DNA of 50,103 nt, taken from assembly GCA_041946865.1 (NCBI GenBank), contig JBHGBF010000005.1, positions 1 through 50,103 on the forward strand, in the 5' to 3' direction. This stretch comes from RPQK01 sp041946865 (GTDB taxonomy: Bacteria > Acidobacteriota > UBA6911 > RPQK01). The translations under genes and the position numbers were made by a program. The notes under the pieces were generated by a model. That model was not told the DNA's origin, did no database searches, and saw nothing but the letters and a program-made list of their open reading frames with translations. Shown here piece after piece: positions 18,497-26,256 of the stretch. The first letter of the stretch is position 1. Every line of letters begins with the position of its first letter.

Positions 18497-18901
18497 TGGA
18501 CTGCGCAGCTGCTCAGCCATGCTTACGGAGAGTGGCTGGTCGGCCTGACGGGCCTGGTGGCGCTCGGCGTCGGAATCGCTCAGCGCTACATGTCCTGGAC
18601 CGCCAGGTTTTGCGAGAGCCTGGCTTACTACCGGCTGACCAAAGCCGAGAAGCATTGGAGCATCCGAATCGGCCGGTTCGGTTACGCAGCGCGGGCCGTG
18701 GTCTTCCTGGTCATCGGCCTGTTCTTTCTGAAAGCCGGGTTTGAGCAGGACCCGACCCAGGCCGGCGGTTTCAGGGAGGCTTTGCTCGAGCTCGCTACGC
18801 AACCTCATGGCCTCTGGATTCTCACCGCCACCGGATTGGGCCTCGTAGCTTACGCGATTCACTTGTTTGTTGAAGCGACCTGCAAGCGTTTTCCGTTCTA
18901 A
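18497..18901 (+). pseudogene. DUF1206 protein, 5'-truncated remnant
   Basis: The frame reads AQLLSHAYGEWLVGLTGLVA and then FGYAARAVVFLVIGLFFLKA, AGGFREALLELATQPHG and LGLVAYAIHLFVEA. This is the last repeat, plus the end of the previous one, of DUF1206 membrane proteins, which normally carry three such two-helix repeats in about 270 residues. Nothing similar precedes about 18497, where the sequence runs into the upstream region of the divergent permease. A GTG at 18557 could still give a 114-residue protein. The best reading is a gene cut by deletion or rearrangement. Confidence 0.7.
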
Positions 18902-18911
18902 GCCTCACCTG

Positions 18912-18950
18912 GCATTCTGTTTGTAGTTCCGCATTCAGGCGGGCTTTTAC
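18912..18950 (+). repeat. Palindromic repeat family C copy
   Basis: Contains CTGTTTGTAGTTCCGC followed by TTCAGGCGGGCTTTT, the core of family C. It lies in the 128-base gap between the DUF1206 remnant and the next gene. A GCCTGCCGGCAGGC palindrome lies about 70 bases further on (19011-19024). Confidence 0.65.
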
Positions 18951-19029
18951 AAAGCTGATCCAGGGTAAACACTTTCGACACCCTCGCTGCGTACGCTGCT
19001 CTATAGCAGGGCCTGCCGGCAGGCGGCGG

Positions 19030-19515
19030 TCAGGCATCTTCGCGCAAGGGGCTTTCCAGACGGAAGAAGTTGCTCTGGTTTCCGTTCTTCAGACGTTCCT
19101 GGAAGAGGAACACCAATTGCCGCTCGTCGAAGGTTCGGAACCACTCGTCCCAGGTTATCTCCTCGAGATCCTTTCCGCCGTATCCGGGAAAGTCGAAACG
19201 CAGGACCCCTAAAGTATCCTTGCGCTGGGTCCCGGGAACAGTCGCGGGTTTTGCCCCCCGCTCTTCGGCCCAACGCTCAATCACTTCGTGATTTCTGGTG
19301 ACCAAAGATTGTCCGGGGTGGTCTTCGTGATCATCGGACCCACTGATCCATTTCGCGTATTGGGTGGAATCCGACAGTTTCTCGCCGTATTTCTTCAGAT
19401 ACGCCTGATCTTCTTTGGAAGTATTCTTCGGCAGGTTTTCGAGAAGTTTAGGCACTTCGATTGTCCTTTCGTCGTTGATATCTGCACCGGGAAGGAATGA
19501 CGCTTTAGTGTCCAT
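19030..19515 (-). CDS. Small protein of the family often mislabelled as branching enzyme
   Basis: A soluble protein of 161 residues with no signal peptide. Its second half carries TRNHEVIERWAEERGAKPA, then GVLRFDFPGYGGKDLEEI, TWDEWFRTFDERQLVFLFQE and NQSNFFRLE. I recognise this from small conserved hypotheticals that databases sometimes label 1,4-alpha-glucan branching enzyme; it has no GH13 barrel and cannot be GlgB. The first half is charged and helical and shows no known motif. ATG at 19515 with AGGAAA upstream. It is divergent from the GHL10 gene, 80 bases away. A stress or nucleic-acid role is possible, but nothing here shows it. Confidence 0.75.
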   Translation of the reverse strand: MDTKASFLPGADINDERTIEVPKLLENLPKNTSKEDQAYLKKYGEKLSDSTQYAKWISGSDDHEDHPGQSLVTRNHEVIERWAEERGAKPATVPGTQRKDTLGVLRFDFPGYGGKDLEEITWDEWFRTFDERQLVFLFQERLKNGNQSNFFRLESPLREDA

Positions 19516-19595
19516 GTTAGCGTATTTCCTGACAAAACCGCAGAGCAGCGGGCCCGCCTGAATGTCACCGTCGATGGATAGAATCCTCGCCAGCT

Positions 19596-20816
19596 GTGAG
19601 TTCGAGTGCCTTGTACCGGTTACCGATTATTGTCTGGTTCTCTGTCCCCGCCCTGGTCCTGGCCGAGCCCCCTTCGGAGGTGAGAGGCCTTTGGGTGGTT
19701 CGCACTTCTTTATCGAGCCCGGAAGCAATCGACAAACTGGTGGAAGAAGCTGCCGAAAGCGGTTTCAACACCCTTCTTGTGCAAGTCAGAGGCCGGGGGG
19801 ATGCTCTCTACGTTTCTCGCCTGGAGCCCCGATCGGACATCCTCAAGGGACAGGCTGACGATTTCGATCCGCTGGGATATCTTCTCGCAAAGGCCAGGAC
19901 CAAAAACCTGCGAGTCCATGCCTGGGTAAACACGCTGTTGGTTCACGCGACCAATGGACAGCCTCCTCCGCCGGGGCATATCATTGCCCGGCACCCGGAG
20001 TGGGCGATGGTCCCCTCCAGTCTCGCCTCTCGTTTGTACAGCGGGAAGGCAAAGTACCCCGAGACTCTGAACAGGATTGCAGGAGTCATCAGGAAAAAGA
20101 ATGAAGAAACCGAGGGATTTTACCTGGACCCAGCCGAGCCGGGGGTACGGCAGTCCCTGGCCCAGGTCTGCTCCGACCTTCTCTCACGCTATGCGGTCGA
20201 CGGGCTTCATCTCGACTATCTTCGATACCCTAACCCGGACTTCGGGTTCGGCCGGACGGCACTTGACTCGTTTCGAGGACAGATCGACAAAGGCCTCAAG
20301 CCGGCAACCCGGAAGCGAGCAGCGAAGACTTTCGCTAAGAACCGCCTTTGCTATACCGAACGGTATCCCCGCCAGTGGGATACGTTTCGCAGGCAGCAGG
20401 TCACAAGGCTGCTGGAACAGCTCCGGCAGACCGCCAAAGCACAACGGCCAGGGATCATGCTGACGGCTGCCGTAACGGGCGACAGCCAGGCGGCGTTCGA
20501 CCAGAAGTTCCAGGACTGGAAGGCTTGGATGGAAGAAGGCCTGCTGGACGGCCTGTGTCCGATGGCCTACACCGCTGACACAGGGGTCTTCAAGAACCAG
20601 GTGGCTATCGCCCGAGGGTTCAGCTTTGGGGGCCAGGTGTGGGCCGGGATCGGCGCCTGGCACAGCTCCATCGAGAGCACGCTCGAAAAGATCGCGATTG
20701 CACGCAAGATCCGGGCAGACGGATTTCTCCTGTTCTGCTACGGCACTCTCAGCGAAGACAAGCCGGATACATCCAGCCTTCCTCTCGAGCGGCTCAAAGC
20801 GTTCCTCAAGGAATAG
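19596..20816 (+). CDS. Secreted GHL10 (DUF187) glycoside-hydrolase-like protein
   Basis: A 406-residue protein with an N-terminal signal peptide (LPIIVWFSVPALVLAEPP). The mature part starts EVRGLWVVRTSLSSPEAIDK, typical of GHL10 (YddW-like) proteins, then GFNTLLVQVRGRGDALY, RVHAWVNTLLV, GFYLDPAEPGVRQSLAQV, DGLHLDYLRYPNPDFGFG and DGLCPMAYTADT, in the usual order of the TIM-barrel family. By family it is expected to act in the periplasm on peptidoglycan-like or other glycans; the substrate is not known. Start: GTG at 19596; a TTG five codons later is possible, and neither has a strong ribosome site. Confidence 0.88.
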   Translation: MSSSALYRLPIIVWFSVPALVLAEPPSEVRGLWVVRTSLSSPEAIDKLVEEAAESGFNTLLVQVRGRGDALYVSRLEPRSDILKGQADDFDPLGYLLAKARTKNLRVHAWVNTLLVHATNGQPPPPGHIIARHPEWAMVPSSLASRLYSGKAKYPETLNRIAGVIRKKNEETEGFYLDPAEPGVRQSLAQVCSDLLSRYAVDGLHLDYLRYPNPDFGFGRTALDSFRGQIDKGLKPATRKRAAKTFAKNRLCYTERYPRQWDTFRRQQVTRLLEQLRQTAKAQRPGIMLTAAVTGDSQAAFDQKFQDWKAWMEEGLLDGLCPMAYTADTGVFKNQVAIARGFSFGGQVWAGIGAWHSSIESTLEKIAIARKIRADGFLLFCYGTLSEDKPDTSSLPLERLKAFLKE

Positions 20817-20962
20817 GCAGCGGCGCCGGCAGGATCCCGTTTATGCGGCCGGCCTTGTGCGGGGAGCGCGGGCAGAAGGGTCTGCCGCTACGACCGCCAC
20901 CACCACAGGGCCAAACATAGAGTGCCTGGCATTGTAGTGGCAGCGGCCGCGCGGTCGGCGTC

Positions 20963-22096
20963 CTACTGAGGCGCGTTGACGATGATCCGGCCCTTCATGC
21001 CTTGCGATGCATGGGGCGCGCAGACATAGAAGTGAGTGCCGGGGGTATCAAGCTTAACCGTGCCCCCGCCGAATCCGGTTGAAAAACCACCCTCCTTTGC
21101 GGTATTCCCGTTGGCATTCCATGTCTGCTCGGCTACTTCAACAACGTTGTGGATCGTGGCCAGCTGCCACTGGACTGAATCGCCTGCAGTGATGGTGATT
21201 TCCGCCGGGCTGAAAGTAAAGCCCGAATTCGTGACGGTGTGAGTCTGCGCCTGGCCTCCGCCTGGCGGTCGAACCAGCACTATTGGAATGGAAGTGAGGA
21301 GGGCGTTGTTGGTGAGAAGGCCCGTCACCACCAGGCCCTCTTGCTGGGTCATGATCAGCAGCGTTCCACGGAAGTCGTTGTCGTTGAACCCGAATCCCTG
21401 AAAAAGCTGGTTAAGGAACAGAGCTACCTGACGGCCCGGAGCGAGCGGCGAAATGGGCGGCGTGATGGTCGCTCCCCCCTGAACAACCGTGCCCTCCTCG
21501 TCCTTCAGTTGAAAGGTCAAAGTCATGGGGTCTGGTCCAGCGTTGACCAGCGCGATACCGGTGTTGACTGCAGTTCCCTGGACGATCACCGGGAGAGCGA
21601 CCGTGCGTTGTGCTCCTAATTCGTAGCGACCGGCCACCACCCCGACTACGCCTGTCGTTGTGGTTCCCTGCGTTGTCGTAAAGGTCACGGAGCCGAACAG
21701 CCTGGTTCTTGGATCATCCTGACCCTGCCCCGGGCCCGACACTTCGAGAAGGGCCCAACCGACGGTGGGGTCCTCAGCATCGGGGTCCACTCCGGTCACT
21801 TGCACAAAATCGGCTCCTTGTGCTGCCACCGTAATCGGGATCTGGTTGGTGGGCTGCCCGTTATTGAGGACTTGGAGCGGACTGCCGTCCTGGTTAAAGA
21901 AGAACAGAGTACCGGTCACATCAAGGCCTGGCTGCGGATTCATGATGATGATCTGCGTATTGACTCCTCCGCCTACTACCACATCGGGGAAGATCAAATT
22001 TTTATCGATCAAGTGTCCCATGTGACCGGGCTGGGCCAAAAGCCCAGCCGGGCCAACCAAAAGACAAAACACTCCGGAGAGGACAACTCTTTTCAT
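20963..22096 (-). CDS. Secreted protein with C-terminal cupredoxin domain
   Basis: A 377-residue protein with signal peptide (MKRVVLSGVFCLLVGPAGLL, cleavage near AQP). Residues 30-280 hold two beta-rich segments, each beginning with a FPDVVVGGGVNTQIIIMN-like strand and rich in Thr, Val and Gly. The C-terminal 95 residues are a plastocyanin-type cupredoxin: TVTNSGFTFSPAEITITAGD, then His316 in IHNVVEV, Cys359 and His362 in YVCAPHASQGM, and Met367, a complete type 1 copper ligand set. It may carry electrons in the periplasm or bind copper. ATG at 22096 with AGGAGG before it. Convergent with the GHL10 gene across 146 bases. Confidence 0.85.
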   Translation of the reverse strand: MKRVVLSGVFCLLVGPAGLLAQPGHMGHLIDKNLIFPDVVVGGGVNTQIIIMNPQPGLDVTGTLFFFNQDGSPLQVLNNGQPTNQIPITVAAQGADFVQVTGVDPDAEDPTVGWALLEVSGPGQGQDDPRTRLFGSVTFTTTQGTTTTGVVGVVAGRYELGAQRTVALPVIVQGTAVNTGIALVNAGPDPMTLTFQLKDEEGTVVQGGATITPPISPLAPGRQVALFLNQLFQGFGFNDNDFRGTLLIMTQQEGLVVTGLLTNNALLTSIPIVLVRPPGGGQAQTHTVTNSGFTFSPAEITITAGDSVQWQLATIHNVVEVAEQTWNANGNTAKEGGFSTGFGGGTVKLDTPGTHFYVCAPHASQGMKGRIIVNAPQ

Positions 22097-22276
22097 AACA
22101 ACCTCCTAGGGGACTGACTCGTTCGTCAGCCGTCGGGCATAGTTTGACCTTTCCCATTAGACGCCTCCTGCTTCTTGAAAGTGTCAGGAAAAGGCAAAGA
22201 GGCATGGAGGGCCGCGCCGCAATCGCGCGACGGAGCGCACGCACCGGAGAGCGCCGAAAAATCATCCTTTCGAGGC

Positions 22277-22415
22277 AATGCCTCAGTCTTGTTTGTAGCG
22301 CCGCCTTTAGGCGGCCTTTAGGCGGGCTTTTTCGAACCGTAACCGCTCCCAATGGTCAACTGCGGTTCGAAAAAGCCCGCCTAAAAGGCGGCACTACAAA
22401 CAAGACTGAGGCATT
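22277..22415. repeat. Long inverted repeat, complete family C element
   Basis: Left arm 22277-22339 and right arm 22363-22415, with a 23-base loop. The arms are near-identical over 53 positions: one substitution, one base of run-length difference and a 10-base duplication (TTAGGCGGCC) in the left arm. Each arm runs from AATGCCTCAGTCTTGTTTGT to CTTTTTCGAACCG. It has no reading frame and could fold into one very stable hairpin. It looks like a non-autonomous palindromic element of the REP/MITE type. Confidence 0.8.
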
Positions 22416-22515
22416 ACCCTTCGCGTATTCGGGGAAAAATTCCTGCTCGCCGGCCCGGCCGATGCTTTCTGAATTCCCATATCGGGCAGCGAATCAGTCG
22501 TTTTTTGATGTTGTT

Positions 22516-22551
22516 TCTTGACCTGGTGTCGAAGTTGCATAATGGTCAAGA
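22516..22551 (+). promoter_or_regulatory. Inverted repeat over a possible promoter
   Basis: TCTTGACC (22516-22523) and GGTCAAGA (22544-22551) are perfect eight-base arms separated by 20 bases. The left arm includes a -35-like TTGACC (22518-22523), and CATAAT (22538-22543), a -10-like hexamer, ends just before the right arm. The 14-base spacer is shorter than ideal for sigma70. It lies 75 bases upstream of the barrel-protein start and could be an operator. Confidence 0.4.
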
Positions 22552-22625
22552 ACCGATTAGCGACTGATCTCGCCCATCCGGCTGGACTGGCTGGAAACAA
22601 CCAGGTTCGGAGGAATGTCGGAGGA

Positions 22626-23114
22626 ATGAACGTGACATCAAGGAAAAGTCTGTTTGGTTGGGTCGCATGCGGCGGCCTGTTTTGCATGATGGGAACGGTA
22701 GATCTTGCCGCGCAGACCCCCACGCTGGTCGGTGTCCGGGCCGGAGTCTACGCCGACGGAGGGGACGCTTTTCTGGGGGGCGAATTCCTTACGCCCGTGG
22801 CCGGTCGCTTTTATTTCAACCCTAACGCGGAATACGTGTTCGTGGAAAACGGAACGGGCGCGACCTTTAATTTCGATTTTCATTACGACTTCCCGCTCGG
22901 CCGCGGGACTTTTACCTGGGCAGGGTTGGGTCTCGGGATTCTGTACAACAACCCGGAAGGTCCGGCAGGAAGCGATACCGATCCCGCCGCCAACATCCTC
23001 TTTGGCCTGGGGTCTAACCGAGGTACCTGGATCCCGTACGTTCAGGCGAAGGTGATCGCATCAGACGACTCGGATTTTGTCTTCGGTGGAGGGGTGCGGT
23101 TCGTGCTCGAGTAG
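22626..23114 (+). CDS. Small secreted beta-barrel-like protein
   Basis: A 162-residue protein with a signal peptide (WVACGGLFCMMGTVDLAAQ) and alternating-residue strands: TLVGVRAGVYADGGDAFLGG, GRFYFNPNAEYVFVENG, FNFDFHYDFPLGRGTFTWAG, LGLGILYNN, and a final strand FVFGGGVRFVLE. This fits an eight-stranded outer-membrane barrel. ATG at 22626; GTG at 22632 has better spacing to GGAGG, and the leader contains CGGAGGAATG twice in tandem, so the start is uncertain by two codons. Confidence 0.7.
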   Translation: MNVTSRKSLFGWVACGGLFCMMGTVDLAAQTPTLVGVRAGVYADGGDAFLGGEFLTPVAGRFYFNPNAEYVFVENGTGATFNFDFHYDFPLGRGTFTWAGLGLGILYNNPEGPAGSDTDPAANILFGLGSNRGTWIPYVQAKVIASDDSDFVFGGGVRFVLE

Positions 23115-23124
23115 CGTGACGCCG

Positions 23125-23490
23125 CTACCACATCATCCACTTCGTCGGCGTCACTTCCACGAGGGCGGTGTATTGTTCATCCGTACCGATATCCCAGTCG
23201 TATTTGGATAAGAAGGCTCGAACTACTGCCGGAGGCCAGGGCTTGGCGAGGAATGCAGCTCGGCCTTCGCAGATAATCGGGTGTTTCCCTTCTTCCAGGG
23301 CCAGTGAGGCTTGGGGATTGGCCGTCAGATTTCGTCCTTTGACACTTCCCGGCTCAATACAGCAGTAGACCCTGGCATCGGCAAAGACAAACCAGACGGG
23401 AACGAGGTGAGGGCGACCGTCCGGGCGAACGGTCGCAATCCACAGAATTGGAGCTTCTCGAAGCCGCTTGACTGCCTCATCGGTGAGCAT
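23125..23490 (-). CDS. PPOX-class (pyridoxamine oxidase-like) flavoprotein
   Basis: A 121-residue split-barrel protein: ILWIATVRPDGRPHLVPVWF at the start is the usual flavin/F420-binding strand pair, followed by VYCCIEPGSVKGRNLTANP and ASLALEEGKHPIICEGRA. Members bind FMN, F420 or heme; which one cannot be told from the sequence. ATG at 23490 gives a standard N-terminus; a GTG at 23508 would overlap the stop of the preceding BON gene as GTGA. Either way the two genes are co-transcribed. Confidence 0.82.
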   Translation of the reverse strand: MLTDEAVKRLREAPILWIATVRPDGRPHLVPVWFVFADARVYCCIEPGSVKGRNLTANPQASLALEEGKHPIICEGRAAFLAKPWPPAVVRAFLSKYDWDIGTDEQYTALVEVTPTKWMMW

Positions 23491-23504
23491 AAGCCCACTA
23501 TACG

Positions 23505-24059
23505 TCACTCGGCTTTTGTCGAGGCAGATTCCACCTGGAGGTTGTTTTTCACGCTGAAGGTGCCGCCAACGCTTCTCGCCTGTATTCCCGCGATATTCTT
23601 GTCCATTTCGTTCGACACTATACCGTGCAACGACACGTTGCCGTTGCGCACGATGATGTGTATGGGCGGGTTGGCTCCGACCCCGTATCTCTGTAAGGAG
23701 GGTGCGCCGTAAATCGAGCGGTACAGGGCGCGCCGGATTCGATCATCGGCGGGCGACAGCGGCAGGACCTCGATCTTGTTCACCACTTCCTCGACACCCT
23801 TGACGTCATGGACGGCTGCTTCGGCATCTTTCTTCAGCGTCGGCCGGGTGGCGTAACCCGTCAGCGTCACCGTCCTTCCTTGGACACTGAACTCCAGGTA
23901 ATCAAAAACGCCATAGTACGGCAGTGTTATCAGAGCGCTCCGAATGTTCTCGATCATTTGTTCACGGCTCACCTGTGCCTGAACCGTCATCCCGGTTGCC
24001 AGAACGAAAAGCCCCAGGCAGGTACCGGCCCGCGTCAAATAGTCTCTCGGCATTCTCAT
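23505..24059 (-). CDS. Periplasmic protein with two BON domains
   Basis: A 184-residue protein with signal peptide (AGTCLGLFVLATGMTVQAQ). BON 1 covers about residues 30-95 (LEFSVQGRTVTLTGYATRP, VKGVEEVVNKIEVL); BON 2 covers about 100-178 (IHIIVRNGNVSLHGIVSNEM, FSVKNNLQVE). BON proteins bind phospholipid or stabilise the envelope under osmotic stress. The frame is open far upstream, but only this part resembles a protein. Two ATGs (24059 and 24053) sit behind AAGGAG; the downstream one has the better spacing. Translationally linked to the PPOX gene. Confidence 0.85.
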   Translation of the reverse strand: MRMPRDYLTRAGTCLGLFVLATGMTVQAQVSREQMIENIRSALITLPYYGVFDYLEFSVQGRTVTLTGYATRPTLKKDAEAAVHDVKGVEEVVNKIEVLPLSPADDRIRRALYRSIYGAPSLQRYGVGANPPIHIIVRNGNVSLHGIVSNEMDKNIAGIQARSVGGTFSVKNNLQVESASTKAE

Positions 24060-24383
24060 ATCTCCTTTTCTCCTTTGCTTCTTTCCAGGGAGAAAGCAAG
24101 CAATGGGCCAGACCGACGGCTGTAAATAATTGATGCTCAATAAACAGCCGGGGTGGGAAGGCATCCGGATCGGGGAAATTGTCCCTGTCCCTATCCCCTC
24201 CTGGTTCGTCTCTTTCTCAGGGACCACAACGTGAAGACCAGGCCTGAAAATGGGAAGAGACGCCACAGAGCGATTGGCAGGCAAATGCGGTGCCAGGGTG
24301 GTCAAATAAGAAGCTCCTGTCATCTGGCGGTGGCAATCGCCCTGAAAACGGCTTACGATGGTGGTAATCCCTGGGAGTCTTGC
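24060..24383. other. Divergent intergenic region BON-UdgX
   Basis: This gap of 324 bases has an inverted repeat with a seven-pair stem (CGGCTGT 24117-24123, ACAGCCG 24144-24150) and an AT-rich 20-base loop, placed where the BON promoter could be. A TTGTCCCTGTCCCTATCCCC run follows (24180-24199). No gene or clear promoter is visible. Confidence 0.5.
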
Positions 24384-25058
24384 ATGCCCAAGGAAAAGAA
24401 AACCGACGACTTTCCGACTGCCCGCCCGTTTTTGCCCGCACAGCCGGACCTGCCGGACCTTCGTGAAGCCGCTGAAAAGTGCGAAGGTTGCGATCTGTTC
24501 CAGAGGGCTACCCAGACGGTTTTCGGCGAGGGTCCTGAGAGTGCGCTCATGATCGTGATCGGAGAGCAGCCGGGCGATCAAGAGGATCAGACGGGACGGC
24601 CCTTTGTCGGCCCTGCCGGCAGGCTTCTCGACCGCGCCCTGGCCGACGCCGGCATCTCCCGGGAACTGGTGTACGTGACGAACGCCGTAAAGCACTTCAA
24701 GTGGGTGGCCCGCGGCAAGCGCCGCCTTCATGACAAGCCTCGACGCAGCGAGATCATGGCCTGTCGTCCCTGGCTGGCAGCGGAAATATCCGCGGTCAAG
24801 CCGCAAATTGTCGTCTGCCTGGGCGCTACTGCCGCACAGAGCCTGATGGGGACCAGCTTCAGGATCACCAGTCAACGCGGGAAGGTGCTTAAGACCGAAT
24901 GGGCCCCACTGTTTCTGGCCACCATTCACCCTTCGGCTCTGCTGCGCATCACCGACGAGAGGGAGCGCCACCAGGGTTTTGCGGCCTTCGTCGCCGATCT
25001 TAAGAAGGCGGCGCAGGCGGTTACCTCGTCCACCCCAGCTCTTCCCCGTTCGGGCTGA
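24384..25058 (+). CDS. UdgX-type uracil-DNA glycosylase
   Basis: A 224-residue Fe-S uracil-DNA glycosylase. Motif 1 is GEQPGDQEDQTGRPFVGPAG (60-79), the form typical of UdgX and family 4. The UdgX-specific loop is KRRLHDKPRR with His116 at the position known to form a covalent bond with the uracil-derived abasic site. Motif 2 is HPSALLR (182-188). Cys33, Cys36, Cys127 and Cys145 are the cluster ligands. ATG at 24384 follows GGGAG with a seven-base spacer; the open frame upstream is not homologous. The 3' end overlaps the convergent Clp1-like gene by 38 bases. Confidence 0.92.
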   Translation: MPKEKKTDDFPTARPFLPAQPDLPDLREAAEKCEGCDLFQRATQTVFGEGPESALMIVIGEQPGDQEDQTGRPFVGPAGRLLDRALADAGISRELVYVTNAVKHFKWVARGKRRLHDKPRRSEIMACRPWLAAEISAVKPQIVVCLGATAAQSLMGTSFRITSQRGKVLKTEWAPLFLATIHPSALLRITDERERHQGFAAFVADLKKAAQAVTSSTPALPRSG

Positions 25059-25914
25059 CGTACAGATCGCCCAGCTGGACGATCTTTATTCCCCGGCTTT
25101 TTACGGGTGTAATCACTGCCATCGTCCCCGCCCGCATGTCCAGCTTCTCGAGGAGCCCGAGACCCAGACATCGACCGGCGCCGTCGCACAGACCGCAAAG
25201 CAGGTGCCGCTGCGGCAGAGAAGCGGCGGACTGCGCACCGTGTCTGAGAGCGTCTACAAACGCCGCGTTCCTCTGAAAAGTGATCGACGCCAGGTCGAGG
25301 CCGACTCGCGAGCTTCCGCCAAAGTAAACAGCGAAAGCTCTTTGTCGCGCCTCGCGCCTCATTGGCCGGCTCTTGGCTACCACGGCCGGTGACGGCTCCA
25401 CGCGTATCGAGCGGAATTGCGGGTAAGAGGCGGTAATGGCGGCCGTTTCGTCGCCCGGATCCACCGCAATCAGCAGGTCCGGATGTAAAGTTTCGATCTT
25501 GTAGCTCTTCAGAGCGTAGCCGATGCCCTGGATAAGCCCAGTCGTGTTAATGATGACGAACGCATCGCCTGCCGACCGGGTGACCTCACGTGTACCCACC
25601 ACCATCGGCAGGAGATGTCGTACCGGCGTGGTGGCGCCAACGAAATAGAGCCCGTCCATCCGCAGCGAGTGCAAGTCGGACGGCCGCTGAAGATGGCCGC
25701 GGGTCACAGCAGCCGGTGGTCCTACGTCTTTCTGTCCGACATCCGAGTCAACCAAAACAGCCGGAGCCCCTTCAAGGCCTATCCGTGAGACAAGAAAACG
25801 GCAAAGCGTGCTCTTTCCACGATCTGATGCGCCCAGGACGAGAATCCTGCGGAGCTTGTTTTTCAGGCACAGCTTCGCGATTTCTTCCCAGGCTGAAGGG
25901 ATTTCGATGACCAT
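25021..25914 (-). CDS. Clp1/Grc3-like P-loop polynucleotide 5'-kinase
   Basis: A 297-residue protein. Walker A is GASDRGKST (28-36); VLVDSDVGQKD follows as Walker B/clasp, then INTTGLIQGIGYALKSYKIE as the lid region and RPMRREARQRAFAVYFG, all in the order seen in Clp1/Grc3 proteins that phosphorylate 5'-OH ends of RNA or DNA. The C-terminal half (GLCDGAGRCLGLGLLEKLDM, VKSRGIKIVQLGDLYVS) resembles the C-terminal domain of these kinases. The bacterial substrate is unknown. Start ATG at 25914; 27 codons of open frame upstream look non-coding. Tail-to-tail overlap with UdgX. Confidence 0.82.
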   Translation of the reverse strand: MVIEIPSAWEEIAKLCLKNKLRRILVLGASDRGKSTLCRFLVSRIGLEGAPAVLVDSDVGQKDVGPPAAVTRGHLQRPSDLHSLRMDGLYFVGATTPVRHLLPMVVGTREVTRSAGDAFVIINTTGLIQGIGYALKSYKIETLHPDLLIAVDPGDETAAITASYPQFRSIRVEPSPAVVAKSRPMRREARQRAFAVYFGGSSRVGLDLASITFQRNAAFVDALRHGAQSAASLPQRHLLCGLCDGAGRCLGLGLLEKLDMRAGTMAVITPVKSRGIKIVQLGDLYVSPNGEELGWTR

Positions 25915-26007
25915 GACTTGCCATCCATTCTCAACACGCTCGGAACGAGGGTGTTGAGAGTGTTTACGCCCGCGCCTCCTTTCGGAGTCCATCATGCCTT
26001 GGGCACC

Positions 26008-26137
26008 CGCGATCCCGAAAATTCAAGCGGCTTTTATCGTGGCCGGACTCTCCAGAGTCCGGATCCCGGCATCGAGAGAACCCGGCCAAAACGACCGGCG
26101 CTGCCGGACTCTGGAGAGTCCGGCCACGATAAAAGCC
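26008..26137. repeat. Palindromic repeat family A, complete inverted pair
   Basis: Two perfect 34-base inverted arms at 26029-26062 and 26104-26137, each holding a stem-loop of nine pairs (CCGGACTCT/AGAGTCCGG) and the tail GGCTTTTATCGTGGCCGG. A 41-base centre separates them. The left flank (26008-26028) is also shared with the copy at the window start (1-56), so the mobile unit extends beyond the arms. Confidence 0.88.
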
Positions 26138-26256
26138 TCCCGCACTTTCGAGCGTATTTCCGGAGCAGTGCGGTGGCCATGCCGGCGGCCTTTGTAGAGG
26201 CGCGCCGCGTGCTGTCATGCTTGTCAACCTCCCCGGGTCACGCTCTTCCGGCATAG

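Larger units (their letters stand above)
22097..22625. other. Divergent intergenic region with a large inverted repeat
   Basis: This 529-base gap between the cupredoxin and barrel-protein genes contains the long family C inverted repeat (22277-22415) and a palindrome around a possible promoter (22516-22551). The rest (22110-22270 and 22420-22510) shows no coding or RNA features that I can support. Confidence 0.6.

Noticed and set aside
18425..18862. N-terminal extension of the NCS1 permease by 146 codons
   Set aside because: The extension is antisense to the DUF1206 remnant, lacks family similarity, and the conserved permease N-terminus starts at the ATG 18424.
24060..24971. BON protein extended to 488 residues
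   Set aside because: The extra part overlaps UdgX in antisense. The signal peptide and ribosome site support the start at 24059.
25964..26256. Frame with repeated YRGRTLQSP-like text
   Set aside because: This is the translation of the family A repeat, not a protein.
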